DNA of 64,000 nt. Origin: Prevotella sp. E13-27 (GTDB taxonomy: Bacteria; Bacteroidota; Bacteroidia; Bacteroidales; Bacteroidaceae). Under the pieces are notes generated by a model, which saw only the letters and a list, made by a program, of their open reading frames with translations, made no database searches and had not been told where the DNA came from. Below, piece after piece: positions 15,531 to 24,061 of this stretch. The stretch lies in the NCBI RefSeq assembly GCF_023217965.1, contig NZ_JALPSC010000002.1, positions 1,054,001 through 1,118,000 on the forward strand. The letters are read 5' to 3'. A program made the translations under genes and the position numbers. Position 1 is the first letter of the stretch, and each line of letters begins with the position of its first letter.

Positions 15531-16270
15531 TTCTTTTTCTTTATATTATCGCCTTCATTTTTCTTTACGTCCTCGCCCGCCTTTGGGAACAGCGGCACGT
15601 ATCTCATCTCTCGCTCTATTCTTGCCTGACGTTTCAATATGTAGGCACTTGGATTCTTTGAGCTGAACTTGCGTGGGTTGGGCAGCGTTACAGCTATTAG
15701 CGCACACTGGCTGCGAGTAAGCTCACTCGCCTTGCAGTTGAAGTGTGCCTTCGCCACAGCCTCTACGCCATAGATGCCGTCGCCAGTCTCTATGGAGTTC
15801 AGATAGACCTCCATGATGCGCTGTTTGCTCCACAGCAGTTCTATAAGCGTGGTGAAATAAGCTTCAAAACCTTTGCGAACCCAAGAGCGTCCTGGCCAAA
15901 GGAACACGTTCTTTGCTGTCTGCTGTGATATGGTCGATGCTCCCAGCTTTCGCTTCTCAGGATGGTCCATGTTCCTCTTTGCAGCTTTCTCTATGGCTTC
16001 AAAGTCAAATCCGTGATGTTCCAGGAAATTGGCGTCCTCGCTTGCTATCACCGCTACAGGCATGTACTTCGACATGTGATCTATCGAAGTCCATGAGTGT
16101 TTCATCTTTATTTCCTTGCCATCGCCTATCTGCTCTATGACACGTATCACCATGAGTGGTGTGACGAAGACAGGAACGAAACGATAAATGATAACAGAAA
16201 GAATCGTGGAAGCAAAAAATGCCACCACGATCCATTTAAGTGTTTTTTTCAGAAAGTCTAAAACCACCAT
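15527..16270 (-). CDS. mtgA: Monofunctional peptidoglycan glycosyltransferase
   Basis: 247 residues. It polymerises lipid II glycan strands without cross-linking. One N-terminal membrane helix (about 10-35) is followed by a GT51 domain: AVIASEDANFLEHHGFD with the catalytic Glu, GASTISQQTAKNVFLWPGRSWVRKGFEAY, and ELLWSKQRIMEVYLNSIETG. There is no transpeptidase domain. The C-terminus is Lys-rich. It is translationally coupled to dbpA downstream, and the OmpA-family lipoprotein gene ends 13 bases... upstream at 16283, so the three genes may be one transcript. Confidence 0.94.
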   Translation of the reverse strand: MVVLDFLKKTLKWIVVAFFASTILSVIIYRFVPVFVTPLMVIRVIEQIGDGKEIKMKHSWTSIDHMSKYMPVAVIASEDANFLEHHGFDFEAIEKAAKRNMDHPEKRKLGASTISQQTAKNVFLWPGRSWVRKGFEAYFTTLIELLWSKQRIMEVYLNSIETGDGIYGVEAVAKAHFNCKASELTRSQCALIAVTLPNPRKFSSKNPSAYILKRQARIEREMRYVPLFPKAGEDVKKNEGDNIKKKK

Positions 16271-16282
16271 ATAGTAATAGGC

Positions 16283-16981
16283 TTACTGCAGTGTGCCTGC
16301 CTCGGCAGCCTTGATCATTGCCTCGCTTGCATACATATAAACCTCTACACGACGGTTCTGCTGCTGACCAGCCTTTGTTGAGTTGTCAGCTACAGGATTA
16401 GCCTCGCCGAAACCAGTTGTGCTGCGAATCTGAGAAGCTGAAACGCCCTGAGTCTGCAGGAATGATGTAACAGCCTGTGCACGCTCCTGAGAGAGGTTCA
16501 GGTTCTTCTGAGCGCTCTGCTCTGCTGTGCTGTTCTTCCAGCCCTGGTTGTCAGTATAACCCTGAACGGCAACGTCGCAGTCAGTGTTCTGCTTCAGCAC
16601 GTTAGCGAAGTTAGCGAGTGATGTCTTAGCTGTCTGGCTGAGAACTGAGCTACCTGTAGTGAACAGAATGCCTGAATCGAAGGTAACCTTTACGGCCTGC
16701 AGTCCGTTAGCGTCAGTAACCTCTTCTACCTGAGCGTTCTGAACAGCCTGAGCCTGAGCCTTAACCTTGTCCATCTTCTTGCCGATGAGAGCACCAGCAC
16801 CAGCACCAACAGCTGTACCTACGGCAGCGCCAACAGCTGTGTTACCAGCCAGCTTACCTACTACAGCACCCAGAACTGCGCCACCGGCAGCTCCGATAGC
16901 AGTACCCTTCTGCAGATTGTTACAACCTGCCATCACGATTCCTGCGCAAAGCGTCAGGATTACAACTTTAAATTTCTTCAT
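16283..16981 (-). CDS. OmpA-family outer-membrane lipoprotein with glycine zipper
   Basis: 232 residues. Lipoprotein signal with lipobox VMAGC (Cys about residue 19). Residues about 27-68 form a glycine-zipper segment (GAAGGAVLGAVVGKLAG…GAGAGALIGKKM) likely to sit in the membrane. The C-terminal OmpA/MotB-like domain (about 100-220) has the peptidoglycan-binding pattern NLSQERAQAVTSFLQ…GFGEANPV…NRRVEVYM. It ties the outer membrane to the cell wall. A TATCTTTGC box lies about 60 bases upstream, divergent from proS. Confidence 0.9.
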   Translation of the reverse strand: MKKFKVVILTLCAGIVMAGCNNLQKGTAIGAAGGAVLGAVVGKLAGNTAVGAAVGTAVGAGAGALIGKKMDKVKAQAQAVQNAQVEEVTDANGLQAVKVTFDSGILFTTGSSVLSQTAKTSLANFANVLKQNTDCDVAVQGYTDNQGWKNSTAEQSAQKNLNLSQERAQAVTSFLQTQGVSASQIRSTTGFGEANPVADNSTKAGQQQNRRVEVYMYASEAMIKAAEAGTLQ

Positions 16982-17038
16982 GATTAAAAAATTTGTAAGT
17001 TTAAATGGTTAAATATAAAGATCAATTACTTTCGTGGT

Positions 17039-17047
17039 GCAAAGATA
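17039..17047 (-). promoter_or_regulatory. -7 box of the OmpA-family lipoprotein gene
   Basis: The minus strand reads TATCTTTGC. No good TTTG upstream. Confidence 0.5.
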
Positions 17048-17092
17048 AGCTATTTATTTGTTATAATTGTCATCTTTTCCAACTTTTTTTAG

Positions 17093-17101
17093 TATTTTTG
17101 C
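17093..17101 (+). promoter_or_regulatory. -7 box of proS
   Basis: TATTTTTGC, 31 bases before the ATG at 17132. No exact TTTG at the expected distance. Confidence 0.5.
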
Positions 17102-17131
17102 ACCCAAATTTCAAACAACGACATAAAAATC

Positions 17132-18613
17132 ATGGCAAAAGAATTAAAAGAATTGACGAAAAGAGCCGATAACTACAGTCAGTGGTTCAACGACTTGGTT
17201 GTAAAAGCCGACCTTGCTGAGCAGTCGGCTGTACGTGGTTGTATGGTTATAAAGCCCTATGGCTATGCTATCTGGGAGAAGATGCAGCAGCAGCTTGACA
17301 AGATGTTCAAGGAGACTGGTGCTCAGAACGCTTACTTCCCCCTGCTCATCCCTAAGTCGTTCCTTTCTCGCGAGGCTGAGCATGTAGAAGGCTTCGCTAA
17401 GGAGTGCGCTGTTGTAACCCACTATCGTCTGCGTGCTAAGGACGACAAGAGCGGTGTTGAGGTTGACCCTTCAGCTAAGCTTGAAGAGGAGCTCATCGTG
17501 CGTCCTACTTCTGAGACTATCATCTGGAACACCTATAAGAACTGGATTCACTCTTGGCGCGACCTGCCCCTGATGTGCAACCAGTGGTGTAACGTTATGC
17601 GCTGGGAGATGCGCACACGTCCTTTCCTCCGCACCTCTGAATTCCTCTGGCAGGAGGGCCACACAGCCCACGCTACTCGCGAGGAGGCTGAACAGGAGGC
17701 ACAGAAGATGCTGAAGGTTTATGCTAAGTTTGCTGAGGAGTGGATGGCTGTACCTGTTATTCAGGGTGTGAAGAGTGAGACCGAGCGTTTCGCAGGTGCT
17801 CTCGACACCTACACCATAGAGGCTATGATGCAGGATGGTAAGGCTCTTCAGAGCGGCACCTCTCACTTCCTTGGCCAGAACTTCGCAAAGGCTTTCGAGG
17901 TGACTTATCTCAACAAGGAGAACAAGCCTGAGTATGTGTGGGCTACCTCATGGGGTGTTTCTACACGTCTCATCGGCGCTCTCATCATGACCCACTCTGA
18001 CGACAACGGCCTCGTTCTGCCTCCACGTCTTGCTCCTCTGCAGGTGGTAATCATTCCTATCGCCAACAAGCCTGAGCAGCTCGAGCAGGTGAACAGCGAG
18101 GTTACACCAATCATTGAGAAGCTGCGTGCCAAGGGCATCAGCGTCAAGTTCGACGATTCTGACAACAAGCGTCCTGGCTTCAAGTTTGCCGACTACGAGC
18201 TGAAGGGTGTTCCCGTTCGCCTCGTTCTTGGTGCTCGCGACCTTGAGAACGGCACCATAGAGGTTATGCGTCGTGACACTCTCGAGAAGGAGACACGTCC
18301 TCTGGAGGGCATCGCTGAGTATGTTGAGCAGCTGCTCGACGACATTCAGGCCAACATCTTCAAGAAGGCCAAGGACTATCGTGATGCTCACATCTTCGAG
18401 TGCGAGAACTACGAGGAGTTCAAGGAGAAGGTTAAGGACGGCGGCTTCTTCCTCTGCCACTGGGACGGCACAGCTGAGACTGAGGCAAAGATCAAGGAGG
18501 AGACTCAGGCCACTATCCGCTGCGTGCCTTTCGGCGTAGAGCAGACACCTGGCGTGGACATGGTAACAGGCAAGCCTTCAAAGGCTCGCGTCATCATTGC
18601 TCGCAGCTACTAA
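17132..18613 (+). CDS. proS: Prolyl-tRNA synthetase (archaeal/eukaryote-like form)
   Basis: 493 residues. A class II aminoacyl-tRNA synthetase that charges tRNA-Pro. The catalytic core has [10 protein letters not shown], motif 2 [25 protein letters not shown], and motif 3 [24 protein letters not shown]. The anticodon-binding domain follows ([10 protein letters not shown]…). The protein lacks the long editing insert of the usual bacterial ProS and has the C-terminal extension ending in ARVIIARSY of the archaeal/eukaryotic type, which is normal for Bacteroidetes. Confidence 0.97.
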   Translation: MAKELKELTKRADNYSQWFNDLVVKADLAEQSAVRGCMVIKPYGYAIWEKMQQQLDKMFKETGAQNAYFPLLIPKSFLSREAEHVEGFAKECAVVTHYRLRAKDDKSGVEVDPSAKLEEELIVRPTSETIIWNTYKNWIHSWRDLPLMCNQWCNVMRWEMRTRPFLRTSEFLWQEGHTAHATREEAEQEAQKMLKVYAKFAEEWMAVPVIQGVKSETERFAGALDTYTIEAMMQDGKALQSGTSHFLGQNFAKAFEVTYLNKENKPEYVWATSWGVSTRLIGALIMTHSDDNGLVLPPRLAPLQVVIIPIANKPEQLEQVNSEVTPIIEKLRAKGISVKFDDSDNKRPGFKFADYELKGVPVRLVLGARDLENGTIEVMRRDTLEKETRPLEGIAEYVEQLLDDIQANIFKKAKDYRDAHIFECENYEEFKEKVKDGGFFLCHWDGTAETEAKIKEETQATIRCVPFGVEQTPGVDMVTGKPSKARVIIARSY

Positions 18614-18698
18614 TTCTACACTGACACCTTATTTATATATAGAAAGTCATCAACGATTCAATTACAAACATAAAAATACATTTAAAAGAACTTAGACA

Positions 18699-19586
18699 AT
18701 GAAAGCATTTGTTTTTCCTGGACAGGGAGCACAGTTCGTAGGCATGGGCAAGGACCTCTACGACAACAACGCAACAGCAAAGGAACTCTTTGAGAAGGCC
18801 AACAACATTCTCGGCTATCGCATCACAGATATCATGTTCGAGGGAACTGACGACGACCTGAAGCAGACCAAGGTCACTCAGCCTGCCGTGTTCCTCCACT
18901 CAGTAATCTCTGCCATCTGCATGGGCGACGCTTTCCAGCCAGCCATGACTGCTGGTCACTCTCTTGGTGAGTTCTCAGCTCTCGTTGCAGCAGGCGCCCT
19001 CTCTTTCGAGGACGGTCTGAAGCTGGTCTATGCACGTGCAATGGCTATGCAGAAGGCTTGCGAGGCAGCTCCTTCTACTATGGCAGCCATCATTGGTCTT
19101 CCTGACGAGAAGGTTGAGGAAATCTGCGCTGGCATCAATCGCGAGGGCAACGTTGTTGTTTGTGCTAACTACAACAACCCTGGTCAGCTGGTTATCTCTG
19201 GCAACGTAGAGGCCATCAACGAGGCTTGCGAGCAGCTGAAGGCTGCTGGTGCTAAGCGTGCACTTCCTCTGAAGGTTGGTGGCGCGTTCCACTCTCCTCT
19301 GATGCAGCCTGCCAAGGATGAGCTCCAGGCAGCCATCGAGAAGACCGAGTTCCAGACTCCTAAGTGTCCCGTCTATCAGAATGTTGACGGAAAGCCTCAC
19401 ACCGACCCAGCTGAGATCAAGCAGAACCTCATTGCTCAGCTCACCTCAAGCGTACGCTGGACTCAGTGTGTACAGTCTATGATTGCCGACGGTGCCGACG
19501 ACTTCACAGAGTGTGGTCCTGGCAAGGCTCTGCAGGGAATGATTGCAAAGATCAATAACACTGTTAGTGCTCATGGCATCCAGTAA
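18699..19586 (+). CDS. fabD: Malonyl-CoA:ACP transacylase
   Basis: 295 residues. It loads malonate onto acyl carrier protein for fatty-acid synthesis. Start MKAFVFPGQGAQFVGMGKDL, nucleophile Ser in TAGHSLGEFSALV, and catalytic His in GGAFHSPLMQPAKDEL. It begins 85 bases after proS and its last 14 bases overlap the start of the GH13 gene. No other fatty-acid genes are nearby. Confidence 0.96.
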   Translation: MKAFVFPGQGAQFVGMGKDLYDNNATAKELFEKANNILGYRITDIMFEGTDDDLKQTKVTQPAVFLHSVISAICMGDAFQPAMTAGHSLGEFSALVAAGALSFEDGLKLVYARAMAMQKACEAAPSTMAAIIGLPDEKVEEICAGINREGNVVVCANYNNPGQLVISGNVEAINEACEQLKAAGAKRALPLKVGGAFHSPLMQPAKDELQAAIEKTEFQTPKCPVYQNVDGKPHTDPAEIKQNLIAQLTSSVRWTQCVQSMIADGADDFTECGPGKALQGMIAKINNTVSAHGIQ

Positions 19587-21225
19587 GATACACATCTACC
19601 AAATCTTTACGCGTCTGTATGGCAATCGCTGTCAGGCGCGTAAACCTTTTGGAACGATTGAGGAAAACGGCTGTGGAAAGCTCAACGACTTCACGCCGAG
19701 CGTGTTGAAGCAGATTCGCGAGAAAGGCTTCACTCATGTGTGGTACACAGGCGTCATACGTCATGCCACCATGACCGACTATACCCCTTACGGCATCCCT
19801 CGCCAGCATCCTGCTGTGGTGAAGGGACGCGCAGGCTCTCCCTACGCCATTGCCGACTACTACGACATAGACCCCGACCTGGCTGTCAATGTTGACAAGC
19901 GCATGGAGGAGTTTGAGAAGCTTGTCAATCGCACCCATCGCGCTGGCATGAAGGTCATCATCGACTTCGTGCCTAACCATGTGGCACGCCAGTATAAGAG
20001 CATCTGCAAGCCAAAGGGTGTGAAGGACCTTGGCGAGGACGATGACCAGACTCAGGGCTTCGCTCCTGCCACTAACAACTTCTACTACTGCCCAGGCGAG
20101 CGCTTCACCCCCTACTTCGACCTCTATCACGGCGAGAAGGAGCCCTACTGCGAGGAGCCTGCCAAAGCTACTGGCAACGACTGCTTCAACAACGCACCTG
20201 GTCAGAACGACTGGTACGAGACGGTGAAGCTGAACTATGGCGTTGACTACTATGCAGGCGGTATAGGCCATTTCGACCCTGTGCCTGACACTTGGAACAA
20301 GATGACAGACATCCTGCTGTTTTGGGCATCAAAGGGCATCGATGGCTTCCGCTGCGATATGGCTGAGATGGTGCCTGCCGCCTTCTGGGCTTACGCCACA
20401 GCAAAGGTAAAGGCTGCATATCCGTCTCTTTTGTTCATAGGCGAGGTCTATAACCCATACGAGTATCGCAACTATATTGCCTCAGGCTTCGACTATCTCT
20501 ATGACAAGGTAGGCATGTACGATGTACTGCGCGACATCACCTGCCATCGTCGCGGCACCCACGACATCACCCATGCGTGGCAGCAGACTGACGATATTCG
20601 CCAGCACATGCTCTATTTCCTTGAGAACCATGACGAGCAGCGCATAGCCAGCGACTTCTTTGCAGGCAATGGCTTCAAGGCTGTTCCAGCACTCATCATC
20701 TCGGCTCTGCTCCAGCAGAATCCGCTCATGATCTATGCCGGACAGGAATATGGCGAGCGTGGAATGGATGAAGAGGGATTCAGCGGACGCGATGGTCGCA
20801 CCACCATCTTCGACTACTGGTCGGTAGATACACTCTGTCGTGCTGCTGAAGGTAAGCTCACGGAAGACGAGCAGCTGCTCTCAAACCTCTACACGAAGGT
20901 GCTGTCTATAGCTCAGAAAGAGAAGGCTGTAAGCGAGGGGCAGATGTTCGACCTCATGTATGCCAACACGCAGTATGGTGGTCAGTATGCGTTCCTTCGC
21001 AGCGATGGCAAGAGCCATCTGCTTGTTGTTGTCAACTTCGAAGACGTGGCTCGCAGCATAGACCTCACCATACCGTCTCATGCGTTCGAATACATGAAGA
21101 TTGATGAGCGCGACTATTCAGCCACTGACCTGCTCACAGGCGAAAAGCTCACATTGGCTCTGCGCAGCAATGCTCAAGTCTGCATTGCCCTGCCTGCACG
21201 TGGTGGTGTGGTGCTGAAGTTTTAA
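19573..21225 (+). CDS. GH13 alpha-amylase family glycoside hydrolase
   Basis: About 550 residues. No signal peptide (starts MASSKIHIYQIFTRLYGN), so likely cytoplasmic. GH13 motifs: region I VIIDFVPNHVAR, region II DGFRCDMAEM with the nucleophile Asp, region III FIGEVYNPYE with the acid/base Glu, region IV FLENHDEQRIAS with the third acid. A C-terminal beta domain follows (about 470-550). It likely acts on internalised malto- or gluco-oligosaccharides. The start lies inside the fabD end (14-base overlap), suggesting coupling. The 3' end is followed by two further imperfect copies of its last 15 or so bases. Confidence 0.9.
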   Translation: MASSKIHIYQIFTRLYGNRCQARKPFGTIEENGCGKLNDFTPSVLKQIREKGFTHVWYTGVIRHATMTDYTPYGIPRQHPAVVKGRAGSPYAIADYYDIDPDLAVNVDKRMEEFEKLVNRTHRAGMKVIIDFVPNHVARQYKSICKPKGVKDLGEDDDQTQGFAPATNNFYYCPGERFTPYFDLYHGEKEPYCEEPAKATGNDCFNNAPGQNDWYETVKLNYGVDYYAGGIGHFDPVPDTWNKMTDILLFWASKGIDGFRCDMAEMVPAAFWAYATAKVKAAYPSLLFIGEVYNPYEYRNYIASGFDYLYDKVGMYDVLRDITCHRRGTHDITHAWQQTDDIRQHMLYFLENHDEQRIASDFFAGNGFKAVPALIISALLQQNPLMIYAGQEYGERGMDEEGFSGRDGRTTIFDYWSVDTLCRAAEGKLTEDEQLLSNLYTKVLSIAQKEKAVSEGQMFDLMYANTQYGGQYAFLRSDGKSHLLVVVNFEDVARSIDLTIPSHAFEYMKIDERDYSATDLLTGEKLTLALRSNAQVCIALPARGGVVLKF

Positions 21226-21255
21226 AGGTGCTGAAGTTTTAGTGGTGCTGAAGTA

Positions 21256-21900
21256 TCAGCGCATATAAGGATTCATAAGTTTTTCGTCATCTATCGTAGT
21301 CTTCGGACCGTGTCCGCAATAGATGACGGTGCCATCAGGAAGCGTGGCGGCAATTTTCTTCAAACTGCAGGAAAGTTGCTGCCACGAACCTTTTTCAAAG
21401 TCTGTGCGACCTATGCTCATGCGGAAGAGCGTGTCGCCTGAGAATGCCGTGTTTTCCTCCTCACACCAGTACATCACTCCTCCTGGAGTGTGTCCAGGCG
21501 TGTGTATCACCTTCAGCTTGTGGTTTCCAAAAGTTATGATGTCGTTCTCTGTGAGGAAAGCGCCTATTGGAGGTGTTGGGTGGTCATAGGGAAATCCGAA
21601 GAAGTCGGCAGCCTGCTTAGTCAGGTCGGCAGCCAGAAACTCGTCCTCGCTGTGCAGCTCAGGCTTCAGTCCGAACTCGTCATAGATGGTGTCGTTGCCA
21701 AAACAATGGTCCAGATGTCCGTGTGTGCAGAGCAGATGAACAGGCTTCAGGTTGTTTGTCTTTATATAATCTACTATTGCCTGTCGCTCAGAGTTGTAGA
21801 AAGCGCCACAGTCTATGATGACACACTCTTTCGTGTCGTCGCTCACCACATAGGTATTCTCCTGCAGCACATTAAACTGAAAAGTCTTTACGTCTATCAT
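21256..21900 (-). CDS. Metallo-beta-lactamase-fold hydrolase (glyoxalase II-like)
   Basis: 214 residues. The metal-binding motif is LLCTHGHLDHCFGN (HxHxDH), followed by HTPGHTPGGVMYW, AFSGDTLFRMSIGRTDFEKG, and the final YCGHGPKTTI, so all metal ligands are present. The family includes YcbL-like glyoxalase II enzymes that cleave thioesters such as S-lactoylglutathione, but the true substrate is not evident. I start it at 21900, where the ATG overlaps the rsmG stop by four bases, rather than at an upstream codon within rsmG. Confidence 0.88.
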   Translation of the reverse strand: MIDVKTFQFNVLQENTYVVSDDTKECVIIDCGAFYNSERQAIVDYIKTNNLKPVHLLCTHGHLDHCFGNDTIYDEFGLKPELHSEDEFLAADLTKQAADFFGFPYDHPTPPIGAFLTENDIITFGNHKLKVIHTPGHTPGGVMYWCEEENTAFSGDTLFRMSIGRTDFEKGSWQQLSCSLKKIAATLPDGTVIYCGHGPKTTIDDEKLMNPYMR

Positions 21901-22517
21901 AGTGGCAGATATATGCAGTATTTCTCCTTGAACCACTCCTCGCTGAACCATTCCGAGAGAGCCTGAGTCATCACTATTCTACGGTAAGGCTGCGTCTCCG
22001 CCTGAAGGTCGCCACCTTTGAGGCATATAACGCCGTTTGGCAGAGCGTTACGCTGTTCCTTGCCTATATTCTTGCGCACAATCTTCACGAGGTCAGGCAG
22101 AGGCATCACGGCACGGCTCACCACGAAGTCATACTTTCCCTTCTCCTCCTCGCCACGAAGATGCTCCGGATGGCAGTTCTTCAGTCCTATGGCATTGCTC
22201 ACCTCCTGTGCCACTCGAATCTTCTTTCCCGTTCCGTCTATGAGTTTGAACTCACACTCTGGGAAGAGTATGGCAAGCGGCACTCCTGGGAATCCCCCAC
22301 CCGTTCCGAAGTCCAGAATCTGTGTGCCTGGGCGGAAGTTCACCATCTTCGCTATTGCCAGCGAGTGAAGCACATGGTGCTCGTAGAGGTTATCAATATC
22401 CTTTCTCGATATCACGTTTATCTTCTCGTTCCACTCGTGGTAGAGCGCGTCCAGCTTAGCAAACTGCTCTCGCTGTTCGTCACTCAGTTGTGGGAAATAT
22501 TTTTCTATCAGTTCCAT
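21897..22517 (-). CDS. rsmG: 16S rRNA m7G527 methyltransferase
   Basis: About 206 residues. It methylates G527 of 16S rRNA using S-adenosylmethionine. N-terminal helical part with NEKINVISRKDIDNLYEHHVLHSLA, the SAM-binding loop ILDFGTGGGFPGVPLAI, FKLIDGTGKKIRV, and DFVVSRAVMPL. The start is the ATG at 22517 (MELIEKYFP); a TTG two codons earlier is less likely. Translationally coupled to the downstream metallo-hydrolase. Its leader holds TCTCANN repeats and a 53-bp GC-rich repeat block. Confidence 0.95.
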   Translation of the reverse strand: MELIEKYFPQLSDEQREQFAKLDALYHEWNEKINVISRKDIDNLYEHHVLHSLAIAKMVNFRPGTQILDFGTGGGFPGVPLAILFPECEFKLIDGTGKKIRVAQEVSNAIGLKNCHPEHLRGEEEKGKYDFVVSRAVMPLPDLVKIVRKNIGKEQRNALPNGVICLKGGDLQAETQPYRRIVMTQALSEWFSEEWFKEKYCIYLPL

Positions 22518-22563
22518 TCTCAATTCTCAGTTCTCAGTTCTCAATTCTCACCTCTAACCTCTC
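22508..22563 (+). repeat. TCTCANN 7-bp tandem repeats upstream of rsmG
   Basis: About eight imperfect 7-bp words (TCTCAAT, TCTCAGT, TCTCACC, TCTAACC) run up to the 53-bp block at 22564. The mirror arrangement (GAGAGGT words then the same block inverted) stands at 28263-28345. Confidence 0.6.
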
Positions 22564-22616
22564 ACCTCTCGCTCGGCGCGAAGCGACGCTTTGCTTGCAA
22601 AGAACCTCTCACCTCT
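22564..22616 (-). repeat. 53-bp GC-rich hairpin block, copy 1
   Basis: Exact reverse complement of 28293-28345. It contains CTTTGC/GCAAAG (6-bp stem, AA loop) and GCGTCGCTTCGCG-type palindromic pieces. It lies between the DUF5715 gene end and the rsmG start. Confidence 0.85.
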
Positions 22617-22617
22617 T

Positions 22618-23370
22618 TCACCTCACCGTCATGTGAAAGCATCCCTGTTTCACCTCATACTTTATGTAGCATCGGTTGTTCTCACGCATGTCGCGCAGCA
22701 CCTCCGAGAGCACATATTTCAGCGTGTCGTTGCGCACCACTCGTCGTGCAGGTCCTTCAGGATCTTCCACCGTCTTATATCTGTTATAGCAAATATCCAC
22801 CGTTGTGCCATAGAGGTGACATGAGTTCTCTGTCGCATTGCCATTAAATCGGCGCAGCTTCACCACATCATTCTGTGTGCGCAATACGCTTGTCACTATA
22901 AACTTATGCAGAGGCACACCCTTCACTGCCAGACTGTCGAAGAACGCGCGGCCTATGTCTTCAAGCAGTATTGCGGCACGTGGCACCATGTAAGGAATGC
23001 TCTGATGCAGCGGATCCACATGATAGTATGGCGATGCACCTATATACACCAGCTCAGCCTTTCTATTCTCTGCGTCCTCGCGGTCTTTCACAGGCTTCAC
23101 GCCCCATCGCTGTGCTGCTGTCAACTGCACAGCATTTGTATCAGGAAAACACTCCTTGAAGCTGCGTACCGACCTTATTGGGTGATGCTTTCCCTTCTTC
23201 ACGGCGTTCACCTCTGTCGTCTCTTTTATCACCACCTCTGTCTGAGCCACCACAGCCTCCTGCTCGCCCGACGGAGTAAACCCATCATAGGCGCAGCGTC
23301 CCAGCGCCAGCACTATCACCACTATGCCGAAGCACTCTATATATTTCTCTTTTATACCCTTGAAATCCAT
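22618..23370 (-). CDS. DUF5715-type, M15-like peptidase, membrane-anchored
   Basis: 250 residues. An N-terminal hydrophobic segment (about 12-25) anchors or exports it. The C-terminal half has FIVTSVLRTQNDVVKLRR, then SCHLYGTTVDICYNRYK, which fits the SxHxxGxxxD zinc motif of LD/DD-carboxypeptidases (VanY/M15), and ends with GCFHMTVR, giving the last His. So it probably cuts peptidoglycan peptides in the periplasm. This agrees with the Prevotella/Bacteroides family DUF5715, a name I give from memory. A strong promoter precedes it (23386-23417). Confidence 0.75.
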   Translation of the reverse strand: MDFKGIKEKYIECFGIVVIVLALGRCAYDGFTPSGEQEAVVAQTEVVIKETTEVNAVKKGKHHPIRSVRSFKECFPDTNAVQLTAAQRWGVKPVKDREDAENRKAELVYIGASPYYHVDPLHQSIPYMVPRAAILLEDIGRAFFDSLAVKGVPLHKFIVTSVLRTQNDVVKLRRFNGNATENSCHLYGTTVDICYNRYKTVEDPEGPARRVVRNDTLKYVLSEVLRDMRENNRCYIKYEVKQGCFHMTVR

Positions 23371-23385
23371 CTTTTCTTTTGTGTC

Positions 23386-23417
23386 GCAAAGGTACTAAAA
23401 AAAGAGCAAAACGCAAA
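23386..23417 (-). promoter_or_regulatory. Promoter of the DUF5715 gene
   Basis: The minus strand reads TTTG (23417-23414), a 19-base spacer, and TACCTTTGC (23394-23386), 16 bases before the ATG at 23370. Full match to the Bacteroidales consensus; a short leader is implied. Confidence 0.75.
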
Positions 23418-23455
23418 ATAAATCACACTTATTTTTCTTATTTTTACATACACAG

Positions 23456-23656
23456 TACGCAGTTACACTGTTACGCAGTTACGCAGTTGCATAAGGTATA
23501 TCTGCATATCGTCTTAAAAGAGAAGAAAAAAATTATATTATATATTATAATAATATATTATTATAATATATAATATAAAAAATTATTACCGTTTATTTTT
23601 GACACTTCTCCGAACAGAAATGCAACTGCGTAACTGCGTAACTGCGTAACAGCCTG
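23456..23656. repeat. Palindromic intergenic element, family B
   Basis: The left arm has 8-bp words TACGCAGT, TACACTGT, TACGCAGT, TACGCAGT (23456-23487) then TGCA. The right arm is TGCA (23621-23624) then ACTGCGTA three times and ACAGCCTG (to 23656), the exact inverse of the left words. Between them is a perfect 46-bp A/T palindrome (23533-23578). The plan matches family A (5458-5644, 56656-56834) but the words differ. It lies in the divergent gap between the DUF5715 gene and the small lipoprotein. Confidence 0.8.
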
Positions 23657-23813
23657 TACGGATTTTGTTGACTTTTGCTTCTGAGAATGTTGACTACTTT
23701 ACTGAATAGGTTTACTTTTTTCCTCTAATACAGCAGGCAACATCTCAATTTTAACATTTGAAACAAATCTGAGATAAATGAAAAGAATCCTTGCGTGGCA
23801 CATATTTATTTCG

Positions 23814-23822
23814 TACCTTTGC
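23814..23822 (+). promoter_or_regulatory. -7 box before the small lipoprotein gene
   Basis: TACCTTTGC, followed four bases later by the 22-bp repeats and then the ATG at 23911. The upstream TTTG is not evident. Confidence 0.5.
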
Positions 23823-23825
23823 AAT

Positions 23826-23891
23826 GCGTTTAGAAAGAACGCAAGCAGCATTTAGAAAGATCACCACAACCAATTAGTAAGAACGCTAACA
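23826..23891 (+). repeat. Three 22-bp leader repeats, locus 2 (small lipoprotein)
   Basis: Units at 23826-23847 (GCGTTTAGAAAGAACGCAAG plus two bases), 23848-23869 (GCATTTAGAAAGATCACC…) and 23870-23891 (CCAATTAGTAAGAACGCT…). The first is almost identical to the first unit of the HU-like leader at 5768. Confidence 0.75.
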
Positions 23892-23910
23892 ACTTAACAT
23901 TAATCTGAAA

Positions 23911-24051
23911 ATGACAAGAAACTATATCAGACTCGCTGCCTTTCCGCTCTTTGCATTATTGCTGACAGCTTGTAGCAAAGACGACGCTACGCAGGACCAG
24001 CCGCCCCAGCAGAAGGCCACGCCAGTAGAATCCACTGACGTGAAAAAATAA
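23911..24051 (+). CDS. Short lipoprotein, possibly an internally deleted remnant
   Basis: 46 residues: signal peptide with lipobox LLTAC (Cys 21), then SKDDATQDQPPQQKATPVES and TDVKK. The last 35 bases of coding sequence (24010-24044) recur at 26065-26099, where the same tail ends a longer stretch of protein-like sequence. This gene may thus be what is left of a larger surface lipoprotein after loss of its middle, or a complete tiny lipoprotein. It has its own promoter-like box and 22-bp leader repeats and lies convergent to the RloB-like gene. Confidence 0.55.
   Translation: MTRNYIRLAAFPLFALLLTACSKDDATQDQPPQQKATPVESTDVKK
24010..24044 (+). repeat. 35-bp direct repeat flanking the ATPase/RloB cassette, left copy
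   Basis: 34 of 35 bases are identical to 26065-26099 (core CCACGCCAGTAGAATCCACT). The copies are 2,055 bases apart and enclose the two-gene cassette. Confidence 0.9.
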
Positions 24052-24061
24052 TCACAACAAG

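Noticed and set aside
22508..22523. Start of rsmG at the TTG at 22523
   Set aside because: An ATG follows two codons later and the known start of the family (MELIEKYFP-like) fits it.
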